64,000 nucleotides of DNA, taken from Melampsora larici-populina 98AG31. Lineage: Eukaryota; Basidiomycota; Pucciniomycetes; Pucciniales; Melampsoraceae. Made by a program: the position numbers and the translations under genes. The notes under the pieces were generated by a model. That model ran no database searches. It saw only the letters and a program-made list of their open reading frames with translations, and was not told the origin of the DNA. The DNA lies in NCBI RefSeq assembly GCF_000204055.1, contig NW_006768884.1, forward strand, positions 1 through 64,000, in the 5' to 3' direction. Position 1 is the first letter of the stretch; each line of letters opens with the position of its first letter. Below are positions 44,745 through 57,453 of the stretch, in pieces.

Positions 44745-47700
44745 ATGACTTCAAATCAACAACAACAACGACAACAATCATCAACAGCACAGGAACCATT
44801 ATCAGAACAAATTGAAAATCAAATTAACCGTTCATCAAATCACAATCAAAATCATGACGACGATGATGACAGTAATGATCAAGAGCCCACCAATGACTTG
44901 TATCCCCAAATTCATCAATCATTATCATCATCGACTTCTCAGATCAATTCTTCAAGTTCAAACATCAATCTTAATTATGATAATGCTAATCAGGGTATGG
45001 TTCAAATCTTGAAAGCAATGCAATTTAGTCAATCTTATCATCAAACCAATCCAACTTCAACTTCATTTTTACCTAATCCCTCAACTCGACAAACACCGTC
45101 ATCATCACAAGCTCAAAGTCAATCCAGTGCGAAACCAACAATCAATTCTCCAATCGCCACTTCATCTTCAAACGATGCAGATCAACTTCAAACTCTTCAT
45201 CATCCTTCAAGTCCTCCTTCACCCTCGAAACACTTGACTCAATGTAAGCTAAATTCAATCAGCTCGTTTCATTGTATCAGAATTGACATTCTTATCTCCT
45301 TTCAGCTTCTCCTCATATTCCCATCGAATCCTCAATCTATGCCATCCATCGATCATTTTCCCATCAATTATTCGAAGAAAATCCCCAATCGCATTCCAAA
45401 CCCTCTCCTCAACATTCCGATCAAGATGATCACCCCAACTCGACTCCTTTCTCAGCGGATTTCAATCACCAATCGAATCTTGGTAAGCTCTCCAATCTTA
45501 GAAACAAATTCCAATCACATTCCTTCTTACCAAACCCGGGAGAAAGATACTTGATCAGACACTCCTGATCCGCATTCCAACTGACACTGCTATTTCCACT
45601 TCGCTCACACTTCCGCATTCAAACTGTTAATCTGACTTCATTGTTGCTTCTCTCGATCTAACTCCATTCAGATTCCCATACACTCAACACGCAACATGAT
45701 CAACTCCAACGAGGCTTACCTCCTCAATCGAGCTCCTATCAAACTCGTCATCTTCAATCATCACACCTCGAGCCAACATCATCCTCTTTGACCTTGAAAC
45801 ATCCTCCTCAAGCTGCTTCTATACCCGAGATGTCAAACTCAGTCATCCCTATACCTTCGGATTCACATACACATCGACCTAGCAGATCAAAACGGAAGCT
45901 CACTGATGAAGAACGAAAGACCCTCTTAGCATCTAAACTCAAGGAAATCTTCAATTTACCTACAAATGAAGATGTCTTGGGAGAATATCCCTGTTGGCTC
46001 TTTCGTTCAGTCTTATTGAAAGGTTATCTTTACCTTACCACAAGGTATCTTTGTTTTTATGCTTATCTAAAACGAACTGAAGAAGAAGAAACAGAAGGAA
46101 AGATCATCAGAGCAGGTACACTCGCTAAGCGTAACTCTAGTAAATTCACACATCGTTACTCGAAGCATTGGTTTATTCTCAAGGATTCAATCTTATCTTG
46201 GTATCCTTCAAGTTATGAACCTTATTTTCCTACTGGTCAACTTGATTTACATTACTGTACAACAATCGAGTCAAGATCTTCAAATGCAAAGAATCCTCAT
46301 CAATTCAGATTGGTGGTCTCCAATAAGGCTTATACCTTTTCAACGGATAGTCAACAAAGTCAGCAAGAATGGATCAAGCTTCTCAAAAAAGTCGTCTTCA
46401 CCTGTCAACATTCGGGTGAAAATGTCAAAATCTCAATCCCTCTGGAGACCATTGAAGAGGTTGAACAATGTCAGTCATTACAATTTGTTGAGACGATCCG
46501 AATCAAGACAAGCGAATGGATTGAGAGACGTGACTCGACTATCAACAACACTGCTTCTCAACAACCATCTCAACCATCACCTGATGCCTTGACAGTAACC
46601 ACCCCTTCAGACGCAATGGGTAGCAATATTTCCGATGCAATTGCTGTACCCGATGATTACTTCTTCGCCTTTGCTGAAGATCTATTGACTCCACTCAATC
46701 ATATTCAAGACGTCATTGCCCAATTTCGAAACCAAACCTCTTCAGTCACAATACCTCATCCACATCCGCAACCTGATCAACTTCAACCTCGCTCCATTCA
46801 AACATCTTTGAACGGGTCTGCGACTACGACCCCCTCTTCAGACTTCTTTATCTCTCCTCCCTCATCAGCAGACCCAACATCACTTCCGCCACCTGTTCGA
46901 GATTCGACCCGCGCCGTACCTCACAATCCAGCGGAGTACCCCCCACGCAGGAGTTCATCAACAGCGCGCGCTCCACGCAAGGATTCGACAATTCAAGTTC
47001 ATTCTCCATCATCCTCTCGCACGCGTCACTCCTTGATCGACCCTAAAACAATTTCGAGTAGCATCACTCAACGAATTCGAAATATTTCAAGCACAAGTAA
47101 TAAGCTCGTCGGTAGCCCGATTCGATCCACCTCTATCAAAGTTCGTAAACTACAGGATCATACCCGACGTACACCTGTCGAACCACTGGTCGACCAGTTC
47201 AATGAAACATCTGATCAGAACTTAAGTGGCTTATCACACACCTCTGCAGACAAAGGTGAAACTTTAAGTACAACTCCACTGAACACTTCGTCGAGTACGG
47301 ACGAACAAGAGACTAACAAGTCTGCACCATTGGATCAATCATACATCTATCCCCCTGGATCACATCGTAGACATTCGGCACACTCATCCAGTCACTTCAC
47401 TGCTAGTCCAAAGTATGCAAATGCGCAGCCATTGAGATCCGATGGCCAAACAACCGATTCAGTTAATCCTTCATCAAGCTGGGGTATCTTCCCCGGTTGG
47501 TTAAAAGCTGTTCCATCAATCAGTAAACCGGCTAAAGATATCCATTGGAAAGCTGTCGCAGCCGCTAAAAATATCTTGATCGCACCTTTGAGCGGTAGTG
47601 GAACTCACAAAGTTGATGATCAAGGAGCAGGGGGCGAAAAGAAACTCGGACCTCATTGCAATACTGTCAGTAGTCGAGTCTCGATCACTGTTACCAATCC

Positions 47701-50700
47701 GAATCAATCATCGATCAACGACGAATCGAGGGCAAACGACTTACAGAAAAGTATGGTCCTAGTTGAACCCGTATCATCATCGTGTGAACTGAAATCTGGT
47801 AGCAAGGTGGACAATCAGGACAAAAATCTTGACACACCTCGAGGTATTTCACTTATCACTGCAAGAGATGAGAAAAAGTTTCAAAAGATCTTCAATTTCT
47901 CCAATCCGATTCAAACCGAAGAAGGAGACAATCAGCATGTGGTGAAATTGAGCTTGAAGACCAATTGCTACCTCTTTCGAGGATTGCCAATCTATGGAAG
48001 ATTATATATCAGTAAACCGGCCCTGATGACTGCGAGAAATTACACGAAAGCCTGTATCTGTTTCAAGGGGCAAAAACCGATATCCAGTTCAATGACCAAG
48101 ATGATCTTACCATTAGTAGAGATTCTACAGATCCGATTAAAGAAAGGTTTTCGGTTCGGATACCATGGGTTAGTGATCATTGTCAAGAACGGGAAAGATG
48201 AAGAAATTTTCCTGGAGTTTCTAAATGAAACACATCAGAGTATAGTCTTGGAGGAGATGAACCTTTTGATAAAAGAGATTAAAAAAGTGGAGGCAGATGG
48301 TATCAACCAGATTGAAAAAGGCAATGAAGATGAATCCAAGAAAAACGAGGATGAATTGGGATCAGTATTTAGAAACGACTTGGATGATGAAGACGATGAC
48401 GATGACGAAGGAGGAGAATCAGATGATTCGGATAATATGAACTTGATGTCAGGGCAACTTGAAGGAAAGGGATCACCTGAAAGGATATCGAGAAGGAAAT
48501 CTGTGAAGAAGAAAACAGAACCAATCACACCGATCATGTTTCAATCAACTACCTCTGATTTCCTTAATTTCAAACCTAATCGAACACTTCATATCACTTG
48601 CCTTACCATCGGTAGCCGTGGTGATGTTCAACCTTATATTGCACTATGTAACGAGTTGGCTAAAGATGGTCATCGGACCCGAATTGCTAGTCATGGTGAA
48701 TATAAAGATTGGATCGAAGGTTATGGTATTGAATTTGTTGAGATTGGTGGTGATCCAGCTGAGTTGATGAAGATTTGTGTGGACAATGGTCTGTTCTATT
48801 CACCTTGACAGTTACCTATGTTGGGTTTGGTTTGCTGATGATCTGCGATCTGGATATGTGATATCAATCTTCAGGAATGTTCACCTTGTCATTCTTAAAG
48901 GAAGGACTCACCAAAGTAAGTACTCTTTTTTCCCGCTGTTCGAACATGGTTACATAGACTAATGTCACTCACAAAACCATTCAGTTCAGAGGATGGTTAG
49001 ACGATTTACTATCAAGTGCTTATGAAGCATGTCAGGGAACCGATCTTCTGATTGAAAGTCCCTCGACCATGGCAGGGATTCATGTAGCTGAAGCTTTAGG
49101 AATCCCTTACTTTAGAGCGTTCACCATGCCTTGGACTCGCACTCGTACTTATCCGCATGCATTCGCTGTACCTGATCATAGGATGGGAGGAGGTTATAAC
49201 TATATGACGTTGGTTTCTCTTTTCCGCCTCATCATTTCTTTCATTCAATCAAGACTAACGATCATCATCATCATCATAATATAGGTATACGGTTTTTGAT
49301 CAAGTTTTCTGGAGAGCAATTTCAGGACAAGTGAATAGATGGAGAAAAGAAAAACTAGGATTGAGATCCACTACATTTGATAAGATGGAATGTCATAAAG
49401 TACCGTTCTTATACAACTTTAGTCCTTCGATTGTACCTATGCCAATTGATTGGTTCGAATGGGTTCATATTACTGGATATTGGTTTTTAGACGAAGGTCA
49501 AGGTGAGGATGATAAAAAGATTGATCAAGAATTGATCAAGTTCTTGAATAGGTCTAGAGAGATGGGAAAGAAAATTGTTTATATTGGATTTGGATCGGTA
49601 AGAAGAGATCACTCTTTTTTCTCTTGATTGTCTTAAATAGGTTCAATTAATTGATCAGATCACGTTTTTTTTCTCGGAATAGATTGTGGTTCCAGATCCA
49701 ATAGGATTATCAAAGATGGTAATAGAAGCAGTAGAAAAATCAGGAGTTCATGCAGTGGTATCAAAAGGATGGTCAGATCGAATGAGTAAAAAAGATAATC
49801 AACCACAAAAAGAAAATCAAACTAAAGAAGATGACGAATTGATCAATGAATCTGAACAAATCTTTAATTTACAATCTGTACCACATGATTGGTTGTTTCC
49901 TAAGATTGATGCGGTTTGTCATCATGGTGGGGCTGGTACTACTGGTGCTAGTCTTAGAGGTTTGTTGGAATTCTCTTATCTTTTGTTGATTTGAATGTAT
50001 CTTGAAAGTAATGTTTGTTTTGTGGGGTTTTTTTAGCTGGAGTTCCTACCATTATTCGACCATTTTTTGGTGAGTGATTTTATCCATCAAGGAAAAGACA
50101 AGAGAAGCATGATTTGAGATTTCAAGAAACTTACGATTTTTTGTTGGAATTGGAATGAATTGAAATATCAGGTGATCAATATTTTTGGGCAGATCGAGTC
50201 GAAAAATTAGGAATTGGATTAGGATTAAAAAAGATGAATGTGAAAAGTTTATGTAAAGCATTAGAGATTGGAACTAAAGATGAAGTGATGATTAAGAAAG
50301 CCAAGATGATTGGAGAATTGATTAGATCAGTAAGTCAGATTAAGATATAAAGAAAACATTGAGAATAGAGAGATGGGGGATTGATTTGAGTGGTGTGTTT
50401 CTTTGCCACAGGAATCTGGAGTTAGTAAAGCTGTTGAAAGTATTTATCGAGTAAGCTTAATTTTTTTTTTGTTGAAGTTGATCACATTCTGACATTTCTT
50501 CATTACGTTTTACAGGATTTAGAATACGCGAAATCATTGATTAAAAAGAACAAAACCAAAGAACTCGGAGGAGAAGAAGAAGACCAAGAAAACCAAGAAG
50601 AAGAAGAAGAAAATCAAATGGAATCATCAGATCAATGTGAGATTGAAGAATCAGGATCAGGAGAAACAGAAGAAAGTCAGTTGGAAGAATTAGATGGATG

Positions 50701-50839
50701 TGAAGGATTGGAAGGAGATGATGAAGAAGACCTAGAAGAAGGAGAAGGAGCAGAAGGAGAAGGAGAAGAGGAAGATAATTCATCTTGGGATCATTTATCT
50801 CAACCTTCAATGTCACCTTTCTTTGGTCCATTATCATAA
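44745..50839 (+). CDS. ATG26: UDP-glucose:sterol 3-beta-glucosyltransferase (Atg26/UGT51)
   Basis: Eleven exons: 44745-45243, 45306-45482, 45672-48788, 48875-48915, 48985-49208, 49285-49597, 49683-49959, 50037-50069, 50172-50329, 50412-50450 and 50516-50839. Total is 5,202 nt, 1,733 residues. Order: a disordered Gln/Ser-rich N-terminus of about 300 residues; a GRAM domain ([20 protein letters not shown]) about 310-370; a PH domain ([20 protein letters not shown]) about 370-465; a long Ser-rich linker; a second GRAM ([24 protein letters not shown]) about 960-1070; then a GT1 glycosyltransferase with [20 protein letters not shown], the [20 protein letters not shown] block and the UDP-sugar site [20 protein letters not shown]. 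The C-terminus is very acidic. It adds glucose to ergosterol at membranes; GRAM and PH target phosphoinositides. Longer than yeast Atg26 (about 1,200) mainly in linkers. All junctions keep frame. Confidence 0.93.
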
Positions 50840-51203
50840 AACATCAAAACAAAACACCAAATTATGATGATGAAAAGTAGTTTTTTCTACAAAAGTTTTT
50901 TGTTGCTGCTGTGTATTGTCGTTTTGTGCAATTTATTTTGATGTATCTGTACTGTTATATACATAGATCTTTATTTCTTGATACATTGGGTATTATTGTG
51001 TTGCATTTTTATTTAGCAATTAGTTTTTTGTTTTGTTTGATATTTACAATTTTGGGTAAATTTTTTGGGATTGATTGTCTTGTCATTTTTTAGTTTTTGA
51101 AAGATTTGAAAACTGAATTAATGATTTAAATCTTAAAAACAGAAAACAAAAAGCAATGATTCTACACTGATCGGGTGCAAAGAAATTTGACCCAAAATTG
51201 TGC
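50840..51203. other. ATG26 3' region
   Basis: T-rich untranslated-looking sequence after the stop. No gene. Confidence 0.5.
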
Positions 51204-51735
51204 CTCACACTCAGGTGGTGGGCGCGGCGCGTTTGGCGCGTCACAAGGCGCGCCCGGCCAGGCGCGCCGGGCGCGTCAAACATTTCTCAAAACAGGGGGT
51301 GGCGTGCCCATACACAAGACTTGGATAATCTAAAGCGTAGGAGGTCTTCTTGGGCCTAATCTTGGGCTAGAGGAAGCCTATGAAATTGTAATTCTGGTCC
51401 GTTTGACTTTCAAGGCGGAGAAAGCCCTACAGATGAGCTCATCTGAGTCGGGAGACGCTTAAACTAGTTCTTGAACAAAAACTTTCAGTGATTCTTATCT
51501 TGAAAGTGTGGTCATACGGACTTGAAACAGATTTTCTCACATCCCCATTTGTGTTTGCGCTTCATCACAGCCTTGATTGCTGTTTCTGTGAAGATTTTTT
51601 CATGTTTTTGATGGTTTTTTGCTTCAAAGGCGCGCCCACACGCCCCCTGCTATTTGGGCGCGTCCCAGACAATGGATTCTGCGCCTGGGCGCGCCCCTGT
51701 CTGCCAAATCCGCGCCCACCACCTGACCTCACACC
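51204..51735. repeat. GC-rich inverted-repeat element with ggcgcgcc motifs
   Basis: The left edge tcacactcaggtggtgggcgcgg and the right edge (reverse complement gtgtgaggtcaggtggtggg) are inverted. Both shoulders are dense in ggcgcg/gcgcgcc, which is striking in this AT-rich DNA. Probably a small TIR element; ends not exactly defined. Confidence 0.6.
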
Positions 51736-52250
51736 TCCTCTTGAAATCTCATCATTTTTCTTGTGGAGTCAATTCAAACCATTCAATCTCTCATAAACAC
51801 ATAAATAGATCTATTTTTTAATTCCAGACAAAACAGCAACTGGAGTACAATCATAGCTTCCAGTGAAAAGATCATCAGCCACCGGTGTCATCAGCACTCC
51901 AGGCTGCATCAGGGCTGTCCAGGATAACAACCAGATTGGCCTTTTCAGGGGTCCAAGCCAAACTGCCCTTCTCAAACTATCTAAAAACAAACCACTCTAA
52001 TTGACAAAAACCTTGATGTGTGCTGATATCTTATGAGGTTTTTCATTAGACCATTTTTGTTTGCAATCACAGCCAACAAATGTATCTTGAATTTTTCAAC
52101 CCAAGGTATCATTGGACTCAAATCCTCAGACAGAATCTTTCCAAGGTTTTGATCTGAGGTTTTTTTTTCTAAACAAAAGGTGCATAAGGCTTTATTTCAT
52201 GAGCATTATCTAATCAAGCTAAATGACAAAAGGGACTAGTTTAAGTCGTT

Positions 52251-52660
52251 CTCAGAAATGCTGGAAAAATGCAACATCTTGAGCTGAGCTCGGGGTCCGT
52301 GCGCTGAGCAATACAAAAAAAACTTTGTTTTTGACAGCTATCTCAAGATGAAAATTCAATTACTTTCCATCATACCCCAAGGACCACACTACTATCTTGC
52401 CAATGGCCACATGGCTAACAGCTTGATGTCCTCAGAATTATGGGAAAAACCCATGATTTCACAGTAAGGAATGTGAACACAAGCTGAGGATCAGAGGAAG
52501 GATGGCATGGAGAGGACAAAAGGGAGTTGAGGGTGGTGAAAGGGACACTAACCTCTACTCAACAGCTGCCATGACTTTTTCCGTGACACATGTCATCAAA
52601 AAGTCACCTCCTTGGGACACAACCTCAGCTCAAAATGTTGGATTTTCCAACATTTCTGAG
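52251..52660. repeat. Inverted repeat pair, about 410 bp across
   Basis: ctcagaaatgctggaaaa...gagctgag (52251-52288) is matched in reverse at 52624-52660. The right arm also folds on itself (aaaatgttgg/ccaacattt). No coding capacity. Confidence 0.65.
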
Positions 52661-53201
52661 AATGAATGTACAGCTACTAAAATAATTAGATAAAACTGAG
52701 TTTTTCCCCAAAAAAGGCAATGTACCGTGAGAGACCATGAGGTTCTCTCTCTTCTCCTACATAGCAAGAACTTCCATATCTGTCAAAATGTCAATTGAAA
52801 CTTCACAAGGCTTGGAAAGGAATATCACATAGAGTTTCCTTTGATCTTGTTCTCAATAGGGTCTGTCTGAGTCCTCCTTTGTTTCCATTTCCTCCCCTTG
52901 TTTTCATTTCCTCACATTTTCTCGTATCCATCCCACTTCCCCTCATTCTCACCAAGTCTGCTCTGTGAGCCTTGGATTCTTTCTATCTCATGTTTCCATT
53001 TTTCTCTGTTGATGAATTGATTCTATAGACTGGAATAGGATTGGTCTACTGTATCTCATGATTCAACCTCTTTGCCTTGATCAACTGGATTCTAAAATAC
53101 AGCAAAGGTTTGTTCTTGCAGGCAAAGTTTAGGATCTTGAAGGGTGTTCAAGATCACTTACTGACACCCTGCTTCTCTTTGTCCCCGTCAAACAATCAAT
53201 A
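52661..53201. other. No gene seen
   Basis: CT-rich sequence leading to the transposase remnant. Confidence 0.4.
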
Positions 53202-54326
53202 GATGCCAACTAACCTCTATAGTCCAGATATCAAAATTGTGGTTGTGCGGATGATTCTCCGAGGGATGTGATTTTGTAACATCATCACTAACCTTGGAAT
53301 GGAACTCTCCCTTACATTGGTCAGGCGGTGCTATGCTCTCTACCTAAGAATTTGAGCTGTGGTCACCAACACCGGCAATCACATGGACCAAGGGCCGCCA
53401 ACCACTCTACGACAAGCTGTGAAGGAGTTCTTGAGGCTCTTTGACTGGATACCACTCTCTACCTAGATGTGTTACAAAGAAAGATCTTTGATCAGTTTGG
53501 CCTTGATGTGTCAACAATGACTCTCTCAAATGAACTTTGACATTGACTGAAATGGACAAGAAAGAAAGCTTGTCTAAATTACCCAAATCGATCTATGGTC
53601 ACCCAAAGTGTTTATATCTAGTTGGTACATGGAATAGATTGTAGACGTTTGGTTTTTACAGGTTAGTAACCTTTTGTATATCAGTACTCATCTGTATATG
53701 TTGCTCATACTATGTTCCACACTTTATTTGAAACTTGATCAAATGAAAGTGCTATTACAAAACACCAATTGTACCAAGCTTATGCACAATTGCCTGTTGG
53801 TGCATGGTCAAGCCGCCTTGAGAGGCCAACGGTGGCAGTTCAATGGTCTGTCTTACACGCCATCTCAATGGATGTCATCATTTCTTGTAAGATCCAGATG
53901 GGAGGTTACTCTTGTATTGATTTTGAATCATATTTGGAGCATGATGTAGTAAGTAGCCTCCTACATCCCTATTCTTCTCATCCCCAACTATGACATTGGT
54001 GTGCTTGTATGCAGTTTCCCACCATGAATGCTTGACCTGCTAGAAATATTTTCTTGGTGATGGATAACAAGCCTATCCATCACAGTGGGCGCGTAGCTGA
54101 CCTGTGCAAGGCTTGTGGTGTGAGGCTCTTGTATCTGTCAAACAGCCCCAACTTTAATCCCATCAAGAAAAGGTTCTCAGTTCTCAAGGCTAGGTTGAGA
54201 CAATCTCAACTTCTTCAAGGTGCCTTGACTTTGGAAGAAGAAAAAGCAGTCATTTTTACTACTGCTATGGATGTTCTCACCCCTTCTCTCTGTGAGGGCC
54301 TTCTTGGAGGCTGTGGCTATCTATGA
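53202..54326 (+). pseudogene. Tc1/mariner-type transposase remnant
   Basis: An ATG at 53202 begins MPTNLYSPDIKIVVVRM, the typical opening of fungal IS630/Tc1 helix-turn-helix transposases. Broken pieces follow in changing frames: VVTNTGNH, then PTTLRQAVKEFLRLFDWIP, then AWSSRLERPTVAVQW, then the catalytic part FLVMDNKPIHHS (second Asp) and ACGVRLLYLSNSPNFNPIKK, where the last acidic residue normally in NPIE is a Lys. Several stops and frameshifts make it non-functional. A small palindromic MITE with TA duplications lies 135 bp downstream and might have been mobilised by a relative. Confidence 0.75.
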
Positions 54327-54461
54327 TTCTTTTGAATTCTATTTTCCCCTTATGCCTTATTCTATTGTCCCCTTATGTGATGCTAGATACATATCAATTG
54401 ATGTATCAACTATGAAATGATCATATTCTATTGTACCTTTTTTTATTCTTTTGTTGCCTTA

Positions 54462-54673
54462 CAGCCATTCCAATATTTCTTGTTGCTCCGTTTTGAAAAA
54501 GAAAAAGTGAGACTCGGTGAAACCTAAGTTTTTACTCAATAAAACTTTGAAATTGGCTGTAATTCAAGGAAGTACAGCCAATTTTCAGGTTTTAACTGGT
54601 TAAAACTTAGGTTTTGAGCTCATAAGCCTTTTCTTTTCAAAAATGTGAGTGACAAGAAATTTTGGAATGGCTG
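54462..54673. mobile_element. Tc1/mariner-like palindromic MITE (212 bp)
   Basis: Ends cagccattccaa / ttggaatggctg, flanked by TA at 54460-54461 and 54674-54675. Nearly the whole element folds on itself through nested arms (aacctaagtttt / aaaacttaggtt; aattggctgta / tacagccaatt). Confidence 0.8.
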
Positions 54674-54718
54674 TATGTGAAATAAAAAGAATGTTACTGT
54701 ATTTGATGCTAAATCTAA

Positions 54719-55073
54719 GAGCATCCACAGTGGTGGGCTCCAAATCGGGGCTATCGCCAAATTTGGTGACTGAGCCCCGATTTTTTGGTGCAATGGCAGT
54801 CCCCATCGCCAAATTTTTTTGTAGCCGGCTTCAAATTTCGAGCTTTGGGCTACATATTTGGCAACAAAAAGCCGGGCTCCAAATTCCCGCACTTGTTCAA
54901 TCCCATACCTCACACATGTAAGCCCACGCGTACCAATCTCAAAGTGTGTGTAAACACATAGAATCTACACTTTTGAAGTCCGAACGACTGCATCCGGATT
55001 GATTTGGGGCCCCACCAAATTTGAATTCGCTCGATTTGGAGCCCCGATTTGGAGCCCACCACTGTGGATGCTC
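54719..55073. mobile_element. PIF/Harbinger-like MITE (355 bp)
   Basis: Ends gagcatccacagtggtggg and its inverse are flanked by TAA at 54716-54718 and 55074-55076. It shares the 12-base tip gagcatccacag with the MITE at 16976, but its interior (ggctccaaatcgggg) differs. Confidence 0.88.
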
Positions 55074-55083
55074 TAAGACAATA

Positions 55084-55243
55084 GTGGCTCTCAAACCTGC
55101 CCCAGTTTTCAAAAAACCCAGTTGACCCAGTTGTTTTTTGGCAGTAACTTTGTGTATCAAGTTGACATTTGTTGACAGCTCCCAGCCAAAAATTCCACTG
55201 GGGCGACCGGGTTTTTTGAAACTGGGTCAGGTTTGAGAGCCAC
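55084..55243. mobile_element. TA-flanked MITE (160 bp)
   Basis: Inverted ends gtggctctcaaacctg, extended by cccagttt and caaaaaaccc. TA lies at 55082-55083 and 55244-55245. Only eight bases separate it from the right TAA of the previous MITE. Confidence 0.85.
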
Positions 55244-55245
55244 TA

Positions 55246-56708
55246 ATGTCACAGCGCAAACATAATAAAACAAATAACCAAAAATAAAATAAATTTCCAA
55301 ACTGGACTTTGATTATTTTCAATTTCAGGTCTATGTTGGGTTGGTAGAAGTGATCAAGTATTCCAAAACAAACTTGATCTGAAATACTTCATCACAAGGA
55401 ATTGGTCTTTATAAAATCTTAATTTTATAAAGACCACACAATGGTCTTTATTGGATGCATAACTTGCTCTTACTTATAATGACATTACTTATGATGACAT
55501 TATATACAATGTCATTACTTATAATGTCATGACACTAAATGCTCAACTTGCTCTTACACTTGGACTGAAGCAGTGCTTTTGGACCACTTCTTTGTCAATG
55601 TTTGATATTTGACACAAATATCTCATTTATTTGATAAAACAAAACACCTTCCACGCACAACACACACGCACAGTAGAAAAAGGCACTTGAAGGAGAAATA
55701 CTCTGAAAAACAAGTGAATGAAGTCTGGATAAGATAAGATAAGATTTGCCAATCGGAAAGACATTTGAAAACAAGTGATTTTTTTTCCAAATCAATCATA
55801 CAACAATGAAAAACCCTTGACTATGATTAACTATTATAGTCAAGGATAATAAATTAAGAAAAGAAGAAGACTGAACACTTACTACCAAGTGGTACAAAAA
55901 ACCAGGTTGTAACCATTCAATATAAAAAAGGGAAATGGCCCAGTCAGAATAACAATCCAACTAAGCCAAAACAACAATAAACACGTCACAGGATCAAAAC
56001 CCTGGTCAGGGTTACAACCCTGACCAGATGACGCAGCCACCCATAGAACATGAAGATCACCACGGTAATATTAGAGTATAAAATGCTAACAATCCTTGGC
56101 TCAAATTAAAAAAGGATCATCTTATCATTAAACCAACAAAACTTTGAAAACCTAGAACTGGAATTACTTAATTTAAATTGTTTTACTAAACCCCAGCAGA
56201 ACACTTTTGACTTAGAAACAGCCTCATCTCACTTGTGGTACTCTATCTTTTTGTTTGTACATTGTGGTTGAGATAAAACAACTTTTCTCCAAATCTCTTC
56301 ATTCTGGATCTTTCAAAAACTGTTATACCGCTCAAGATCAAAACTCTTTCAAATAACACCCCTGTCTGATATGTTCTAAAATGCAATATTTGATAAGCCA
56401 GCCATTATCAGTAAAGGTAGAAATAGACCTGCCCTGAGATAAGCATATTAAATTACCTATCTAAAGAAGACCGCTGAAAATCTAACACACTTTCTGTAAG
56501 TACATATTCATCAAAGATTTTGACAAAAAAAACCCTTATTGTCAAAGCAACTCATTTAGGCTCAAATTTACTTCAATAAAACAGATGACTGTTTATGGTA
56601 AAAACACCTCAACCTTGGTTACTTCACCTTCAAAAAATCATTTACTTCAATTTGTAAGTTAATTTCAGACTTACTCTATCAAAAACGCTAGGTTTTATAG
56701 ACTCGAGC
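55246..56708. other. No gene seen
   Basis: AT-rich. Short inversions around ataatgacattac at 55478-55530. No motif-bearing frame. Confidence 0.45.
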
Positions 56709-57453
56709 TGACATTAGCTTACTTGTGCTAATTTTTTTCCCTTTGCGGTTTCATTTTCTGTTTGGATCATGATCATTCCTTTCTTATTTTTCAAAGCTTC
56801 AAGCATATCCAGGAATTGTTGCCAAGTTTTGAATCCACGTGATGTCACCTTTGCACAACCAACAATGGCTTTTCAAGTGAACTACTGAGCCAAATCACTG
56901 CCAAGTATAAGGTTACTCATACCTGGAGCACAATCATTACAAATGACAGGACAGAGACGCTTGAAATCATTCAATGACACATCATAGAGGCAAGTCTTCA
57001 GCTCTCAGGGTTCACCCTCATTAAAAATTTAGAGTTGAGAAATTCCAACTTGGTAGCACTGGATGACTTGCAGGTGATGACTTGTGATAGAGCTGCTAGC
57101 GGAACAACTGAGACTTGATTTGGAGTGTGTATTTTGACCACAACTGCTACCACTACTTTGTGCTTTTCATCAAAGGACTTTTGGGGATTGGTTCCCTTTT
57201 GGTAGAGGGGCTCCACTGCAAAGCAGGCTGGGGCATTGTCACCTTTGGTGATGGTTGTAATCAATTGAAACACTGGGCAATGAACATAGCGGTTTTCAGT
57301 ATACTGTCTTATACTACGTAATAGATATGCAGAGACAGGTAGCTTACATTGATTCATGTGGCCTCCAGCTGAGTCGAGATTATATGCAGCCAACACTTGA
57401 GAATCTTGGGTATTGAATCCTTGAGACACTTGAGACATTCCTGGAGTAAACAA
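56709..57453 (-). pseudogene. Broken paralog of the 15-kb hypothetical gene
   Basis: Minus strand. Exon 1 57453-57348 (MFTPGMSQVSQGF...GGHMNQ), intron gtaagc...cccag, then exon 2 from 57272. It matches the gene at 14.8-15.45 kb block for block: FDEKHKVVVAVVVKIHTPN, ELKTCLYDVSLNDFKRLC, FLDMLEALKNKKGMIMI. A one-base insertion lies near 57030, and TGA/TAG codons occur at about 57006 and near 56880. The final donor after the Lys-rich helix is in the same place as in the 15-kb gene. This copy preserves the first exon that I could not find for the other one. Function unknown. Confidence 0.7.

Noticed and set aside
50541..50837. Leu-rich minus-strand frame
   Set aside because: It is the antisense of the acidic Glu-rich C-terminus of ATG26; such composition always yields a Leu-rich mirror frame.
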